DNA from: Trichodesmium erythraeum GBRTRLIN201
GTDB lineage: Bacteria; Cyanobacteriota; Cyanobacteriia; Cyanobacteriales; Microcoleaceae
DNA length: 64,000 bases
Reading direction: 5' to 3'
NCBI GenBank assembly: GCA_018457135.1
Contig: JAGGDU010000191.1
Span: 30,727 to 94,726 of the forward strand
Shown here: piece after piece, positions 20,163 through 30,033 of the stretch
Position numbering within the stretch: the stretch's first letter is position 1
Layout of the letters: every line of letters begins with the position of its first letter
The notes under the pieces: model-generated
Databases searched by the model: none
What the model was told of the DNA's origin: nothing
Seen by the model: only the letters and a program-made list of their open reading frames with translations
Program-made: the position numbers and the translations under genes

Positions 20163-20392
20163 GCCTGTAAGCAATCTGAGACCAAAAAGGATAAACCAGG
20201 CAAACGTAAGACTAGGGTAAAGTTTGATAGAAACATTTAATCACGGGACATAAAAAGTAGCAGGTTGTATTGTATAACTTAGAGCCTTTGCTAAGTGCAA
20301 AACTTAAAACCGCCGAGTAAACTAAAGCCTAAGTATATAGGCACCTCTAAATAGGCTTAATAGCCTGGGAAAATGTCGAGAAATGCCTGGTG
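20163..20392 (+). ncRNA. Candidate structured RNA, family unknown
   Basis: Five perfect small helices lie in order in a gene-free stretch. They are GCCTG 20163-20167 with CAGGC 20197-20201; GTTT 20222-20225 with AAAC 20231-20234; ACTTAG 20277-20282 with CTAAGT 20291-20296; GCCTA 20327-20331 with TAGGC 20338-20342; and AGGCT 20353-20357 with AGCCT 20362-20366 around a 4-base loop. The last is enclosed by GGCACC (20340 on) and GGTGTC (about 20385 on). The local G+C looks higher than in the surroundings. I tested the usual signatures of tmRNA, RNase P RNA, SRP RNA and group II intron domain V by eye and found none. The strand is a guess; helices read the same on both. Confidence 0.4.
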
Positions 20393-20494
20393 TCCTAATT
20401 GTCCCAAAATAATCTCCTAAAATATGCACTAGATTTAAAAAAAGCTTGTTAGGTAGACTGTTGGAGGCAATATTCCCACGCTACATAATTTGAT

Positions 20495-21604
20495 TTAATT
20501 AACTCTAGCCGATGGTAGAATAAACATTGCATCACCAAAAGAATAAAAGCGGTATTTTTGATCAATTGCATCCTGGTATAAACTTAAAAGACGTTTTCTA
20601 CCAATCATCGCACTAACAAGCATAAGTAAACTAGAGCGCGGAAGATGGAAATTAGTGATTAAACCATCTACTACCCGCCATTTGTAACCAGGATAAATAA
20701 ATATATCTGTGTAATCAGAAAATGGTCGAATTAAAGGAATTAAAGATTCTTGAGTGCTATAATTATCATTAGCTAGCGCTGCTGCTTCTATAGCTCTCAC
20801 TACTGTGGTTCCCACTGCGATAATGCGTCCACCTTTAGCCTTTGTCTGGTGAATTTTATCTACACTCAAAGATGAAACCTCAACCCATTCGGAGTGTATA
20901 TTGTGGGTAGTAATATCTTTAACTTCAACCGGACGAAATGTGCCAATACCAACGTGCAAAGTTATAAAAGCTCGTCCAATATTCCCTTGTTCTAGTTTAT
21001 ATAGTAATTCATCAGTAAAATGTAAGCCAGCGGTAGGAGCAGCGATAGCTCCTGCTATCTTACTATATACAGTTTGATATTGTTCAGTTAAAGCCTGTGA
21101 ACCTGTAACATAAGGAGGAAAAGGTATATGACCAAATTGCTTTAACAAATCAAGCCAAGAAACTTCTTGAGGCCAATAAAATTGTAAAACACGTCCACCT
21201 GTTTCTTGATCAATTGCTAATACTGTTGCCTGCAACTTATAATCACAAGTAAATGATGAATTAGGTTCAAACTCAATCCTTGTCCCAGCACTAAAATGTT
21301 TGCCAGGCTTGACCAAAGCTAACCAAGAATCATTTGTGATCTGTTTCAATAATAATATTTCTACCTGAGCACCACTCGTTTTTTGACCATAAAGCCTAGC
21401 GGGAATCACACGGGTATTATTTAATACTAGTAAATCTTCTGGTTGGAGTAAATCTGGTAAATCCCTGAAAATACGATGATTGTGTGTGAGGGACTCTATA
21501 ACCATTAAGCGAGAGCTGTCTCTAGGAACAACTGGATTTTGAGCAATTAGCTCTTGGGGAAGTTCATAATCATAAGCCTCAATGGACCAATCTAAATCGG
21601 TCAT
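20495..21604 (-). CDS. queA: S-adenosylmethionine:tRNA ribosyltransferase-isomerase QueA
   Basis: A 369-residue enzyme that adds the cyclopentenediol precursor of queuosine to tRNA from S-adenosylmethionine. Motifs: the N-terminal YDYELPQELIAQNPVVPRDSSRL, NNTRVIPARLYG, GAIAAPTAGLHFTDELL, THNIHSEWVEV, TTVVRAIEAAA and the C-terminal ITNFHLPRSSLLMLVSAM. All are complete and the length is slightly above the bacterial average because of a usual cyanobacterial insert. The start is the ATG at 21604; just before it lies a run of TAACTGATAA-type repeats also found before bciB, ureB and ureG, and a CTCCTG/CAGGAG hairpin (21641-21656). Confidence 0.95.
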   Translation of the reverse strand: MTDLDWSIEAYDYELPQELIAQNPVVPRDSSRLMVIESLTHNHRIFRDLPDLLQPEDLLVLNNTRVIPARLYGQKTSGAQVEILLLKQITNDSWLALVKPGKHFSAGTRIEFEPNSSFTCDYKLQATVLAIDQETGGRVLQFYWPQEVSWLDLLKQFGHIPFPPYVTGSQALTEQYQTVYSKIAGAIAAPTAGLHFTDELLYKLEQGNIGRAFITLHVGIGTFRPVEVKDITTHNIHSEWVEVSSLSVDKIHQTKAKGGRIIAVGTTVVRAIEAAALANDNYSTQESLIPLIRPFSDYTDIFIYPGYKWRVVDGLITNFHLPRSSLLMLVSAMIGRKRLLSLYQDAIDQKYRFYSFGDAMFILPSARVN

Positions 21605-22084
21605 TTCAGTTATCAGTTATCAGTTATTAGTTATCATTATCTCCTGTCATCAGGAGTTAAGAAAATCCTAGGTTAGGTTTACTTTTTGATCTTTTTGAAA
21701 GTGGAGATCAAACCTTATCAATTAGTCATATTTATTGAAGAAACAATAATGGATAATTAATTGGGTAAAACCCCCCATATAAATATGGGTACTTCTCCCC
21801 TAGTAATCTTCAACATAAAGAAGTGAATATAGATTAAGTATAGATATAATGATAAAATACTAGGCAGATATAGCTGTAGTGAAAAATACAACAGATTTTA
21901 TAGCTGATTTAGACTTTTAAACATTGTAGAACATATACCTAATTGATTTATAGGGAAGCGATAAGATCCGCCCCGCTTCCTATAAACTTTTCCCACTACC
22001 TTTAATATTTCCTCTGTAGTAGAAAATAAAACTTAGAGGTTAAATCAGGGTAAAAGGGACAGTTATAAGCGGTAATAGTTTGAT
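21605..22084. other. Divergent intergenic region with hairpins and TAACTGATAA repeats
   Basis: It separates queA (minus) from the hypothetical gene at 22085 (plus). It holds the repeated TAACTGATAA motif next to the queA start, a CTCCTG-tcat-CAGGAG hairpin (21641-21656), a CCCATAT/ATATGGG palindrome (about 21776-21791) and a long inverted repeat (21947-21986). No gene is seen. Confidence 0.6.
21947..21986. repeat. Long inverted repeat
   Basis: Arms TTTATAGGGAAGCG (21947-21960) and CGCTTCCTATAAA (21974-21986) pair over 13 bases with one bulged G; the loop is 13 bases. It is followed by cttttccc. It lies about 100 bases before the start of the plus-strand gene at 22085, so it may be an mRNA leader structure or a small mobile repeat. 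Confidence 0.65.
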
Positions 22085-22474
22085 ATGGAATATCTTTACT
22101 TTTTAGGAAATACTAGTCTGTGCCTCAGAGTAGTTGAATACTTAGACAATGCCCATCATTTACAGCTTCGTTTTATGACAGTAATTCATCAAATTGATGG
22201 CTGGGTCGTAAAACTTAAAATGAGCAAATACTTGACTCCTCAAAAACACGGAGACTTTAGGGCTTTTATGAATGAATTGGGAATACCTTATGATCCTGAT
22301 ATCCGTGTCAGAATGGCACTATGGGGCTTGGAAACTGGACAATCACCCTTAAGTGTGATGAGACGTTATCAGGTAGCAGTGGTTTCCCATGGAGAGCCCA
22401 ATCAAGATGATATAGAAGCATTTAGAACCCAATTTGTCAGGGGTTTGGGATATTGCCCAGAAACTTTGGGTTAG
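22085..22474 (+). CDS. Conserved-looking hypothetical protein
   Basis: A 129-residue protein that I cannot assign. It has a beta-rich first half (YLYFLGNTSLCLRVVEYLDN, then LQLRFMTVIHQIDGWVVKLKM) and a helical second half with LGIPYDPDIRVRMALWGLETG and IEAFRTQFVRGLGYCPETLG. There is no signal peptide, membrane segment or cofactor motif. Its codon use and internal consistency resemble the neighbouring real genes, and no convincing gene lies on the opposite strand. It is isolated by about 480 and 530 bases of non-coding DNA, and a strong inverted repeat precedes it. Probably a cyanobacterial protein of unknown function. Confidence 0.65.
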   Translation: MEYLYFLGNTSLCLRVVEYLDNAHHLQLRFMTVIHQIDGWVVKLKMSKYLTPQKHGDFRAFMNELGIPYDPDIRVRMALWGLETGQSPLSVMRRYQVAVVSHGEPNQDDIEAFRTQFVRGLGYCPETLG

Positions 22475-23005
22475 TCTTGCTGGAATCTGACTCTAATTTA
22501 TTTGAATTTGTTTGTACCTATACATCTATAAAAAATATATTGTTAATATTAGTATGGGTACAACAAAAAATAGTATATATTTAATTGATTCTTCACAATT
22601 GTCATTTTAATAAAGATTAAATTAAAATATAGTAAAATATCTTTATATCTAGTATAGTATTGGTCAATAAAAAAAATATATCTATACTACAGTACTACTG
22701 GCTATCAACATCATAGTAGAAAACTGAACTTAGGGACGTTAACATTAGACTAAAAAGGATTTATACCAAAACTGGTTAATAGAGGAGTCATAAAAAGTAT
22801 TAATCAATTCCATAACAAAACGAAAACTAAATTCCAGAGTAAATTGAAAAAGGAATTGAGAATACCAAAAAAGATCCCTTAGTAATATTTAATTAAATGC
22901 TTTTAGTTTTTTTCACCATACCCTAATTGTTTTAGCTGATAATAAGGCCAATAATTTAGCTCGTATAGATGTGTAATTAATCTGACACGACTACTTTGTG
23001 ACTAT
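22475..23005. other. Intergenic, nothing identified
   Basis: About 530 very AT-rich bases between convergent genes. No gene or clear repeat. Confidence 0.5.
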
Positions 23006-23548
23006 TTAATCCAAGTGAATAATAAAAGCAGAAGCAATGTAATTATGTAAAACCAATTGATAACCTGCTAACTCTACAGAATTTCCAATATCAACAGTTA
23101 ACTCAGATATTTGCTGTTCTATTGATAGTTTTTTTTGGGCTTGAGAATTTTTTCGAATATAATTACACCTGACTAAAGCTACATCAAATCTACATGAATA
23201 ATCTACTAATTCTGGGCGATCGCTCAAAAAAATTTCTGCAGTTTTCCATAGTTTTGCTTGTTTTGACTCTGTAACTGCTAGTAAACCATCTTGATCCCAG
23301 TTACCGCGACTACGGGTTTTAACCTCTACAAATGCTAAAATAGGAAATTTATAATTAGAGCTATCCCTCAATGAAGAAGTAGTTTTTGTGGCAACAATAT
23401 CTAGCTCTCCCCAGGGACATTGCCACCTTCGATGTAGTATTTGCCAACCTTCAAGATTTAACCATTTTGCCACTAGCTCTTCTCCCAAAATACCTGTGTC
23501 AATTTTTTGGGAAATAAAAGTAGATTTACTAGATGAATCAAGACTCAT
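23006..23548 (-). CDS. YraN/UPF0102-family nuclease-fold protein
   Basis: A 180-residue protein of the UPF0102 (YraN) family, which has the fold of PD-(D/E)XK nucleases. The signature is complete: GEELVAKWLNLEGW (about 21-34), then the catalytic-type residues in WGELDIVA (about 46-53) and FVEVKTRS (about 72-79), with the E-x-D and E-V-K pattern. A longer than usual middle and C-terminal region (about 110-180) is common in cyanobacterial members. The function is not established; a role in DNA or Holliday-junction handling is often supposed. It is divergent from the pentapeptide gene with only 52 bases between the starts, so the two share a promoter region. Confidence 0.88.
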   Translation of the reverse strand: MSLDSSSKSTFISQKIDTGILGEELVAKWLNLEGWQILHRRWQCPWGELDIVATKTTSSLRDSSNYKFPILAFVEVKTRSRGNWDQDGLLAVTESKQAKLWKTAEIFLSDRPELVDYSCRFDVALVRCNYIRKNSQAQKKLSIEQQISELTVDIGNSVELAGYQLVLHNYIASAFIIHLD

Positions 23549-23600
23549 TTTAGTTTATTCTATATTATGAACTGATTAAAGTAAATTAACCAGAAGTAGC

Positions 23601-24128
23601 ATGAATTTTAGACAACAGAAAACTTCCCAAGTTTTAGTCAGCTTTGTCTTTTCATTAGTAGTTTATATGGTTGCTATGGGGACAATAACTGCTATGACCT
23701 TTATTAAGGCTACACCAATTTTAGCTGATGAGTATGACAAACAAATATTAGTAGGTCAAGATTTTTCTGGTAAAGACTTAACTAATGATTCATTTACTAA
23801 GTCAATTCTGCGTAAAAGTAACTTTAGTAATGCAAATTTGAGTGGAGTTAGTTTATTTGGCGCTCATTTAGAAGGAGCTAATTTAGAGGGAGCAAATCTT
23901 AGTTATTCTACTTTGGATGATGCTGTTTTTAACAAAGCAAATTTGACTAATGCTATTTTGGAAGGTGCTTTTGCTTTCCATACTCAATTTCGTGACGCAA
24001 TTATTGATGGAGCAGATTTTACTGATGCTTTTTTGCGAAAAGATACTACAAAAGATCTATGCAAAATTGCTCAAGGTAAAAATTCTATTACAGGTAAGGA
24101 AACAAGAGATACACTCTTTTGTAAATAA
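23601..24128 (+). CDS. Exported pentapeptide-repeat protein (probably thylakoid lumen)
   Basis: A 175-residue protein with an N-terminal hydrophobic segment (about 12-37, VLVSFVFSLVVYMVAMGTITAM) and an Ala-x-Ala-like region before DEYDKQ that could be cut by signal peptidase. About 15 pentapeptide repeats of the A(D/N)LXX type follow (residues about 55-145, for example NFSNANLSGVSLFGAHLEG, GANLEGANLS), which fold as a right-handed beta-helix. It ends with a conserved tail with two Cys (DLCKIAQGKNSITGKETRD...FCK). This build is common among cyanobacterial and plastid lumenal pentapeptide proteins; biochemical function is unknown. It is divergent from the YraN gene. Confidence 0.85.
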   Translation: MNFRQQKTSQVLVSFVFSLVVYMVAMGTITAMTFIKATPILADEYDKQILVGQDFSGKDLTNDSFTKSILRKSNFSNANLSGVSLFGAHLEGANLEGANLSYSTLDDAVFNKANLTNAILEGAFAFHTQFRDAIIDGADFTDAFLRKDTTKDLCKIAQGKNSITGKETRDTLFCK

Positions 24129-25773
24129 TTTTTATTACCCTAACTCGCAGGAATTAAGGAACACAGAATTAGGACAAATAAACTTTAGATAAACTTTATT
24201 GAAATTTTCCCTTGTCTACCAACGCCCAGGCAATTAGCACTAAAGATTTGATCTTGTTAGGGCTGTTGCTGGGAATAACTGTAGTATTTATGAGCTGGAC
24301 TTTCTGCTCTACTAAATCTACCTAAACTTACATATAAATTTACTCAAACTTATATAAGCAGGAATTGCATAAGCTTTGGAGCTAGATTCAGTGTTTCACC
24401 CTTATGTCACTGAGTACAGTCTTTAACTTATTTAAGACCGAAACTTCAAATTATCAGGAAGCTTAAGCTACTTATTCACATAGTTCTCCCTAATTACTCA
24501 TACTGCTACGATATTGCTATGTATGTACTATTTTCAATGAACTTAGTTCATTTTTGTTTGACTGTCAAGTCTCACCCATAAGTTCTGCTGACTTTCAATG
24601 AGGGCTTGGCCGAACTACAGTGAATTTCAGCAATAGATATCTCCAGAAAAGGTTATCAAACCTTTGCTATGTTATTCTAAAATCTGCATTTTTGGAGAGG
24701 TCTAATAAATAGCACGACTATTTGTTGATGGTTCTTCTCTCAGGGAAAATTACCTTAACCCTAATGGTTAAGGGTAGACTCTTGGTAAATTTATTTTTGG
24801 TCATTCCGGCAGGGACTACAAAATTAATTATTGTACCATCAATTTATGCTTTTTATGATAATAGCTACAAGTATTAATATTCTGAGTGAGGTGAGGGGAA
24901 TGTTACTAACTGATAATTTCGACTGACCTTCTTGGCAGAGTATTGTTTTAGTTTAGTTAGCAGAGTCTTTAGGTGAGGTCTGTTTATCTTAGGGTCATTC
25001 TTCAGGCTTGTAGGGCTTCAGTAATGAGTGAACGCCTGGTATTCTCTGGCCAACATAGGTTTTGTCTAAAAATAAGGATTGGATAATGGTTGTTTTTTTT
25101 TGTACTAATGCATTTCTCCAGTGAATCTTAAAAACTCCGTTTCTTTGTTCAGAGTTTGATATTTTACCAATAGCTAGACTATTTACTAATAGATAGTTAG
25201 ACTATGTTTCTAGTTTTTAGTTTCTACTCAAGGGATGTTCTAGTTATTTGCTACTGCACTTATACCTAGTATGAACGCAGCAAATTTCATTTTCCGTCCA
25301 TTAACACACTCGTCGGAGCAGTAGTTTAAATCGTTATTTCTTTACTGCTGCCTCAATGTCAATCACAGATAGGCAGTCCAGACAAGCACATTTCAATTAG
25401 GTTACCTTATTCATTGTTGTTTTTCTAAACTTATTATTATAACTAGTTTAACACATGAAAGATATTCAGTAGCTCTGCTCCGAAATGGTAGATGGGGATG
25501 AAAAAAGTAAGATTATCCTACTAAATCTCTCGAAAAATTCCAATAAGTGGAAATATTAGGATATATGGTATAAAAACCTTTTATGGATATTTATACTTCT
25601 GTTTTTCTCGACAAAATAATTACAACAGACCAGGATTACAATGGGCTAATTTTATTTGATTTTTTTCAAGTATATATTTATATTTTATTAAACATTGAGT
25701 TCTTCCTCAGTTCCTGTACAAATAACCAGAATTATTTTTGATTAAAGTTGCAGCCTATAAAAGGGTTTACCTC
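24129..25773. other. Long gene-free region, one hairpin
   Basis: About 1.6 kb with no supported gene. One perfect hairpin, CCTTAACC-ctaat-GGTTAAGG (24753-24773), is visible. The complement of about 24196-24312 can be read for some 35 codons without stop (ending KSLVLIAWALVDKGKFQ), possibly a gene remnant, but I do not recognise it. Composition is less AT-extreme than most gaps here, which fits decayed coding DNA. Confidence 0.5.
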
Positions 25774-26135
25774 CTCTAAAAATCTGCTACTTAACTTGTA
25801 TGAAACTACTAGAGTAGACAGTAGAAGTCTTGGCTTATTCTGGAATGGAAAAGATAAGCTATATGCAGTTTTTAGGGCTAATTAACTTTGCTATTAAGAT
25901 TTCCCTTTACTATTTCATAACATAATTCGTTTTTTAGATTCATTAATATTCAAACTCTAAAAATCTGCTACTTAACTTGTATGAAACTACTAGAGTAGAC
26001 AGTAGAAGTCTTGGCTTATTCTGGAATGGAAAAGATAAGCTATATGCAGTTTTTAGGGCTAATTAACTTTGCTATTAAGATTTCCCTTTACTATTTCATA
26101 ACATAATTCGTTTTTTAGATTCATTAATATTCAAA
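25774..26135. repeat. Perfect tandem duplication, 2 x 181 bp
   Basis: Bases 25774-25954 and 25955-26135 are identical by direct reading, both beginning ctctaaaaatctgctactt and ending ttaatattcaaa. They lie head to tail with no spacer. No open frame is carried. Perfect identity implies a recent event or an assembly artefact. The copy ends about 50 bases from the dnaG stop. Confidence 0.9.
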
Positions 26136-26187
26136 TATTTACTTGTTTACTCTGAAAAATTTGAAGAGTTATTTTTGTACTATGATT

Positions 26188-28215
26188 TTAGTTAGTTAAT
26201 TCCCCTAAAGGTACTTCAATTAAATCTTGAATAGTTGTCAGTCTTAACCTCTCCAATTCCTGAATCCATTGTGATTCACTATAAAATTTTTCTTTATATT
26301 TTTCAGCTAATTCTGGGTCAACGGATAAATCAGTTTCTTGCCACATATTCAAGAGAGTACTTTGACGTTTTTTTGATATAATTAATTCTATAGTTGCTAC
26401 TGAAGAACGAATTTCTAAAGGGGCTCTAAGAATATTTTTTTTTGTTTTTTCATCTAAATGAAAAAGATGCTTTAAATTAGGGAATTTATCTAGATTTTCC
26501 CAGTAAGTATCTTGTAACTTTGAAATTAAATCATCTGATTGATTAATTTCATTTTCCGAGATATTTTCTGCAGAAACAATTTGCTGCCACAAAAGTCTAT
26601 TGTGAGCGAAGCTAAACTGTAAATCTCTTGCTTCCATTGCATCTTTCACCTCTCGACGATAGTTAGGACAATGTAAGTAAATACGCAATAATAAAGACTC
26701 AGCTTCTGCCAATAAACTCCCTTTTACAGGTGGAGATAAAACCTCTGGTGAATGATTTTTTTTTCCCTTAGTAAAGTTCCTATTATTTCGCTGATTAGAT
26801 TTTAATTGTTTCGCTACTAGTAACGGTGGTGATATAAATTCACCCTTAGCTAAGATCTTTTTCCAATTAATAAAAACTTGAGTTAATAAATTTTCATAAA
26901 TTAATGAAACTCTCCGAGTGTCTTCCTGACTCAAAATTTGCGCACAATATTGAAGATAATAAGTAAATTGATTATCATTAGTTATTTTCGTTAATATTTT
27001 AACTATTTCTTGACTAGCTTTAGTATATTCATCTGCCAGACTAAGATTTTTAGTTCTGACTATATTTTGAATTTGCCAATCAATCCATAGAGTAGAATTA
27101 ACCAATAATTCTTGATATTTTTTACCAGAATAAGTTTTCAAATATTCGTCAGCATCTTTCCCGTCAGGAATGTTTAAAATTCTCAGTTGAACTTCCCCAC
27201 TATAAGCAAATTTTTCCATTTCTCCAATTGCTCTTTCAGTAGCTTGAATACCGGCTCGGTCAGCATCAAAATTTAAGATGATTTGTTTAGATTCTGTGTA
27301 ACGTAAAAGTTGTCTAATTTGAATTGAACTTAAGGCCGTACCAAGAGAAGCAACAACATTATTAATTCCTGAAGCATGAAGAGCGATCGCGTCAAAATAT
27401 CCCTCTACAACGACAGCTTTATCTTGTTTAGAAATAGCAGTTTTTGCTTTATCCAAAGCAAATAAAGTTTTACCCTTATCAAATAATTCTGTCTCAGGAG
27501 AATTCAAGTATTTAGGTTGTTCATCACTTAAAGTTCTGCCACCAAAACCAATAACTCTACCTTGAATATCATTGATAGGAATCATTAAGCGATCGCGAAA
27601 TCTATCGTAATAACCAGTACCAGATTTTCTTGACAAAATTAATCCAGTTTTTTCGACTAATTCTACAGGCAAACCTTTTTGTTCTACCAGATAACCATAA
27701 ATAGTTTCCCAACCATTAGGAGCATAACCCAATTGAAAATTTTGAATGGTTTCTTCTGAAGTTTGACGTGAAATTTGTAAATACTCTAAAGCAATTTTTC
27801 CCTGGGGTTGTCTTAAGGCATGTTGATAAAAACTATTAGCTATTGCCAAGATTTCATAAAGTTTTTCACGCAGAGAAATTTGCCGTTGAAACTCTTGTCT
27901 ATTTTCCGGTAATTCTGTTTTAATTGGTATTTGATAACGTCTCGCTAAATCTAATACAACATCACTAAAAGAAGACTTACCAATTTCCATCAAAAACTTC
28001 AACACGTTACCAGCTGCACCACAACCAAAACAGTAGTACAGTTGTTTAGTCGTACTAACAGTAAAGCTAGGAGTTTTTTCTTCATGAAAAGGGCATAATC
28101 CTACATAATCTTTTCCCCGCTTTTTTAATAAAAGATGCTCTGAAATAACATCATAAATGTCAGCCCTTTGCTTGACTTCTGTAATAGTATCTTGATGAAA
28201 ACGGAAATTATTCAT
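26188..28215 (-). CDS. dnaG: DNA primase
   Basis: A 675-residue primase that makes RNA primers for replication. The N-terminal CHC2 zinc finger is CPFHEEKTPSF...YYCFGCGAAGN (about 42-68). The RNA polymerase core has LGYAPNGW and RLMIPINDIQGRVIGFGGR. The TOPRIM motifs are VVVEGYFDAIALHASG (about 268-283) and ILNFDADRAGIQATERA with DGKDADEYL. The C-terminal helicase-binding part (about 480-675) is more diverged, as usual. The start at 28215 gives MNNFRFHQDTI, normal for cyanobacterial DnaG. The gene stands alone, not in an rpsU-dnaG-rpoD operon. Confidence 0.96.
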   Translation of the reverse strand: MNNFRFHQDTITEVKQRADIYDVISEHLLLKKRGKDYVGLCPFHEEKTPSFTVSTTKQLYYCFGCGAAGNVLKFLMEIGKSSFSDVVLDLARRYQIPIKTELPENRQEFQRQISLREKLYEILAIANSFYQHALRQPQGKIALEYLQISRQTSEETIQNFQLGYAPNGWETIYGYLVEQKGLPVELVEKTGLILSRKSGTGYYDRFRDRLMIPINDIQGRVIGFGGRTLSDEQPKYLNSPETELFDKGKTLFALDKAKTAISKQDKAVVVEGYFDAIALHASGINNVVASLGTALSSIQIRQLLRYTESKQIILNFDADRAGIQATERAIGEMEKFAYSGEVQLRILNIPDGKDADEYLKTYSGKKYQELLVNSTLWIDWQIQNIVRTKNLSLADEYTKASQEIVKILTKITNDNQFTYYLQYCAQILSQEDTRRVSLIYENLLTQVFINWKKILAKGEFISPPLLVAKQLKSNQRNNRNFTKGKKNHSPEVLSPPVKGSLLAEAESLLLRIYLHCPNYRREVKDAMEARDLQFSFAHNRLLWQQIVSAENISENEINQSDDLISKLQDTYWENLDKFPNLKHLFHLDEKTKKNILRAPLEIRSSVATIELIISKKRQSTLLNMWQETDLSVDPELAEKYKEKFYSESQWIQELERLRLTTIQDLIEVPLGELTN

Positions 28216-29256
28216 AGAATTTATTAAATAATTTAATCTAAACTTTGAATCTTCTAGTCAAGATTAAGTTTTACTACTCAGTACTTGATTTTTTTTGTGC
28301 TTATCTGCCATAAATTATGCTGAATTTTTTTGATGTTCAGATCAATAAGTAGTAGAAGAAATAGTTTTACGAAATCTCAAAAGTATCCTTAAATCTTCTG
28401 AAGAGTAGAGAATAGATAGAAACGTTGTATTTAAATAACTTATGCTCTATAATTATTAGTCATAATTAATCTAAGATTTAATACATATAATAGTTAAAAA
28501 CTTAATTATATTTCTAGTGATAATTAATCTCAAGCCTTTGAAATATCTGGATAAAAACTTAGTTTACAGAAATATATATTTGACTTACTTATTGCTTAAT
28601 CACTAAAGTCGTGAGGAAACATAGTATTATTTATAGTAATTAGTATATTCAGTAATAATTTTTATTTATTTGTCCAAAAAAGGTTCTTAAACTCTTGTTG
28701 TTCCTTTCTTAAATAACTATTTTTGGACATAACTATTGCACTTTATTTGGTGGCTACAAATCTTCTACTAATTAGTTATATTTCTTGACTCTTTCAGAGA
28801 GACTTACAGTATATAGGTTCAAATTATGTTTGAAGCTTTTTTTATAGGTGCAAATATTGCACTGCTTAATTATATCACCTAACTCTTTGAGTAGACACTT
28901 GCACTATATAGGGAAAAATTATCAATGTCTTGTTAAAACTGGACTTGATACCATAGCACTACAAAAAAGTGTTAGAATTTTGTTAAAATAGAAATCTAGG
29001 TCAAATAGTAGTTTTAACTTGATATAAATTGCGCAGTACCCCCCAGGAGACTCGTTGATAATTGCTGGCAGAGGATTCCGGTACGGAAATAGTTAAAGCA
29101 ATATCAAAGATATTTACATCACAGTTGCTAAAATTATCTATCCATTGTCAAGAATTCAACATTATGAAATGTTAAATGGTTAATTTGAAACCTTAGATAT
29201 TAAGATATAATAAGTAAGTTTGATTTTAGGCTGGAGTAAAAAATATCTAGCCAGTT
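28216..29256. other. Long divergent intergenic region
   Basis: About 1 kb between dnaG (minus) and the DUF502 gene (plus). No gene, tRNA or strong repeat seen. The string around 29035-29090 is less AT-rich than its surroundings but shows no family signature. Confidence 0.5.
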
Positions 29257-29964
29257 ATGAATAAGTGGGTAACGGTGTTCAAACGCATAAGGCAGGACTT
29301 AAAAAATGACCTAATTGCAGGTCTATTGGTAGTCATACCATTGGCCACCACAATTTGGCTGACTATAACTATTACTTGGTGGGTAATTAATTTTCTCACC
29401 AAGATTCCAAAGCAAATTAATCCCTTTGATGGTTTACATCCAATTCTGGTGGGTCTACTAAATTTCTTAGTGGGACTAGCAGTACCATTGCTAAGCATCC
29501 TAATCATAGGACTGATGGCCAGAAATATTGCGGGAAAATGGCTATTAGATTTAGGAGAGAAAATATTACAAGCAATTCCATTTGCTGGCTCAATTTATGG
29601 CACTCTCAAGCAAATATTAGAAACTCTGCTCAGGGACTCTAACCAGAGATTTCGCCGTGTGGTATTGGTAGAATACCCACGTCGAGAAATTTGGACTATA
29701 GCTTTTGTCACAGGCACTATAGGTAACGAAATTAAATCTCATCTAGGAGATTCAATGTTAAGTTTATTCATTCCTACAACTCCAAATCCCACATCTGGTT
29801 GGTACGCTATAGTACCAGAAAAAGATGTGATTAATGTTTCTTTGTCAGTGGAAGATGCTTTTAAAGTTTTAATATCTGGTGGAATAGTAAATCCTAGTTC
29901 AAATTCTGCAGTTAGTGAAGAAAAAATACTCAACAATAAGCTCAAACCAGCACCTCTAGATTAA
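29257..29964 (+). CDS. DUF502-family membrane protein
   Basis: A 235-residue inner-membrane protein of the DUF502 family. There are two hydrophobic segments, about residues 20-47 (AGLLVVIPLATTIWLTITIT and on) and 66-92 (VGLLNFLVGLAVPLLSILII). A conserved soluble domain follows with GSIYGTLKQILETLL, VVLVEYPRREIWTIAFVTG, LFIPTTPNPTSGW and the end VEDAFKVLISGGIV. Those motifs are the family signature. The function is unknown. It is 69 bases upstream of nusB; a DUF502-nusB-ftsY neighbourhood is common in cyanobacteria (from memory), so linkage to membrane protein targeting is possible. Confidence 0.9.
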   Translation: MNKWVTVFKRIRQDLKNDLIAGLLVVIPLATTIWLTITITWWVINFLTKIPKQINPFDGLHPILVGLLNFLVGLAVPLLSILIIGLMARNIAGKWLLDLGEKILQAIPFAGSIYGTLKQILETLLRDSNQRFRRVVLVEYPRREIWTIAFVTGTIGNEIKSHLGDSMLSLFIPTTPNPTSGWYAIVPEKDVINVSLSVEDAFKVLISGGIVNPSSNSAVSEEKILNNKLKPAPLD

Positions 29965-30033
29965 AGAATTAAGATCAACAACTTTTTGCTGAAAAGGATT
30001 TAACAGATTAGACCAGAATATAATACAAAGACT

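Noticed and set aside
20163..20480. Region considered as tmRNA, RNase P RNA or group II intron
   Set aside because: No tag-peptide frame, no GAGGAAAGTC-type core and no domain V hairpin; kept only as an unnamed structured RNA candidate.
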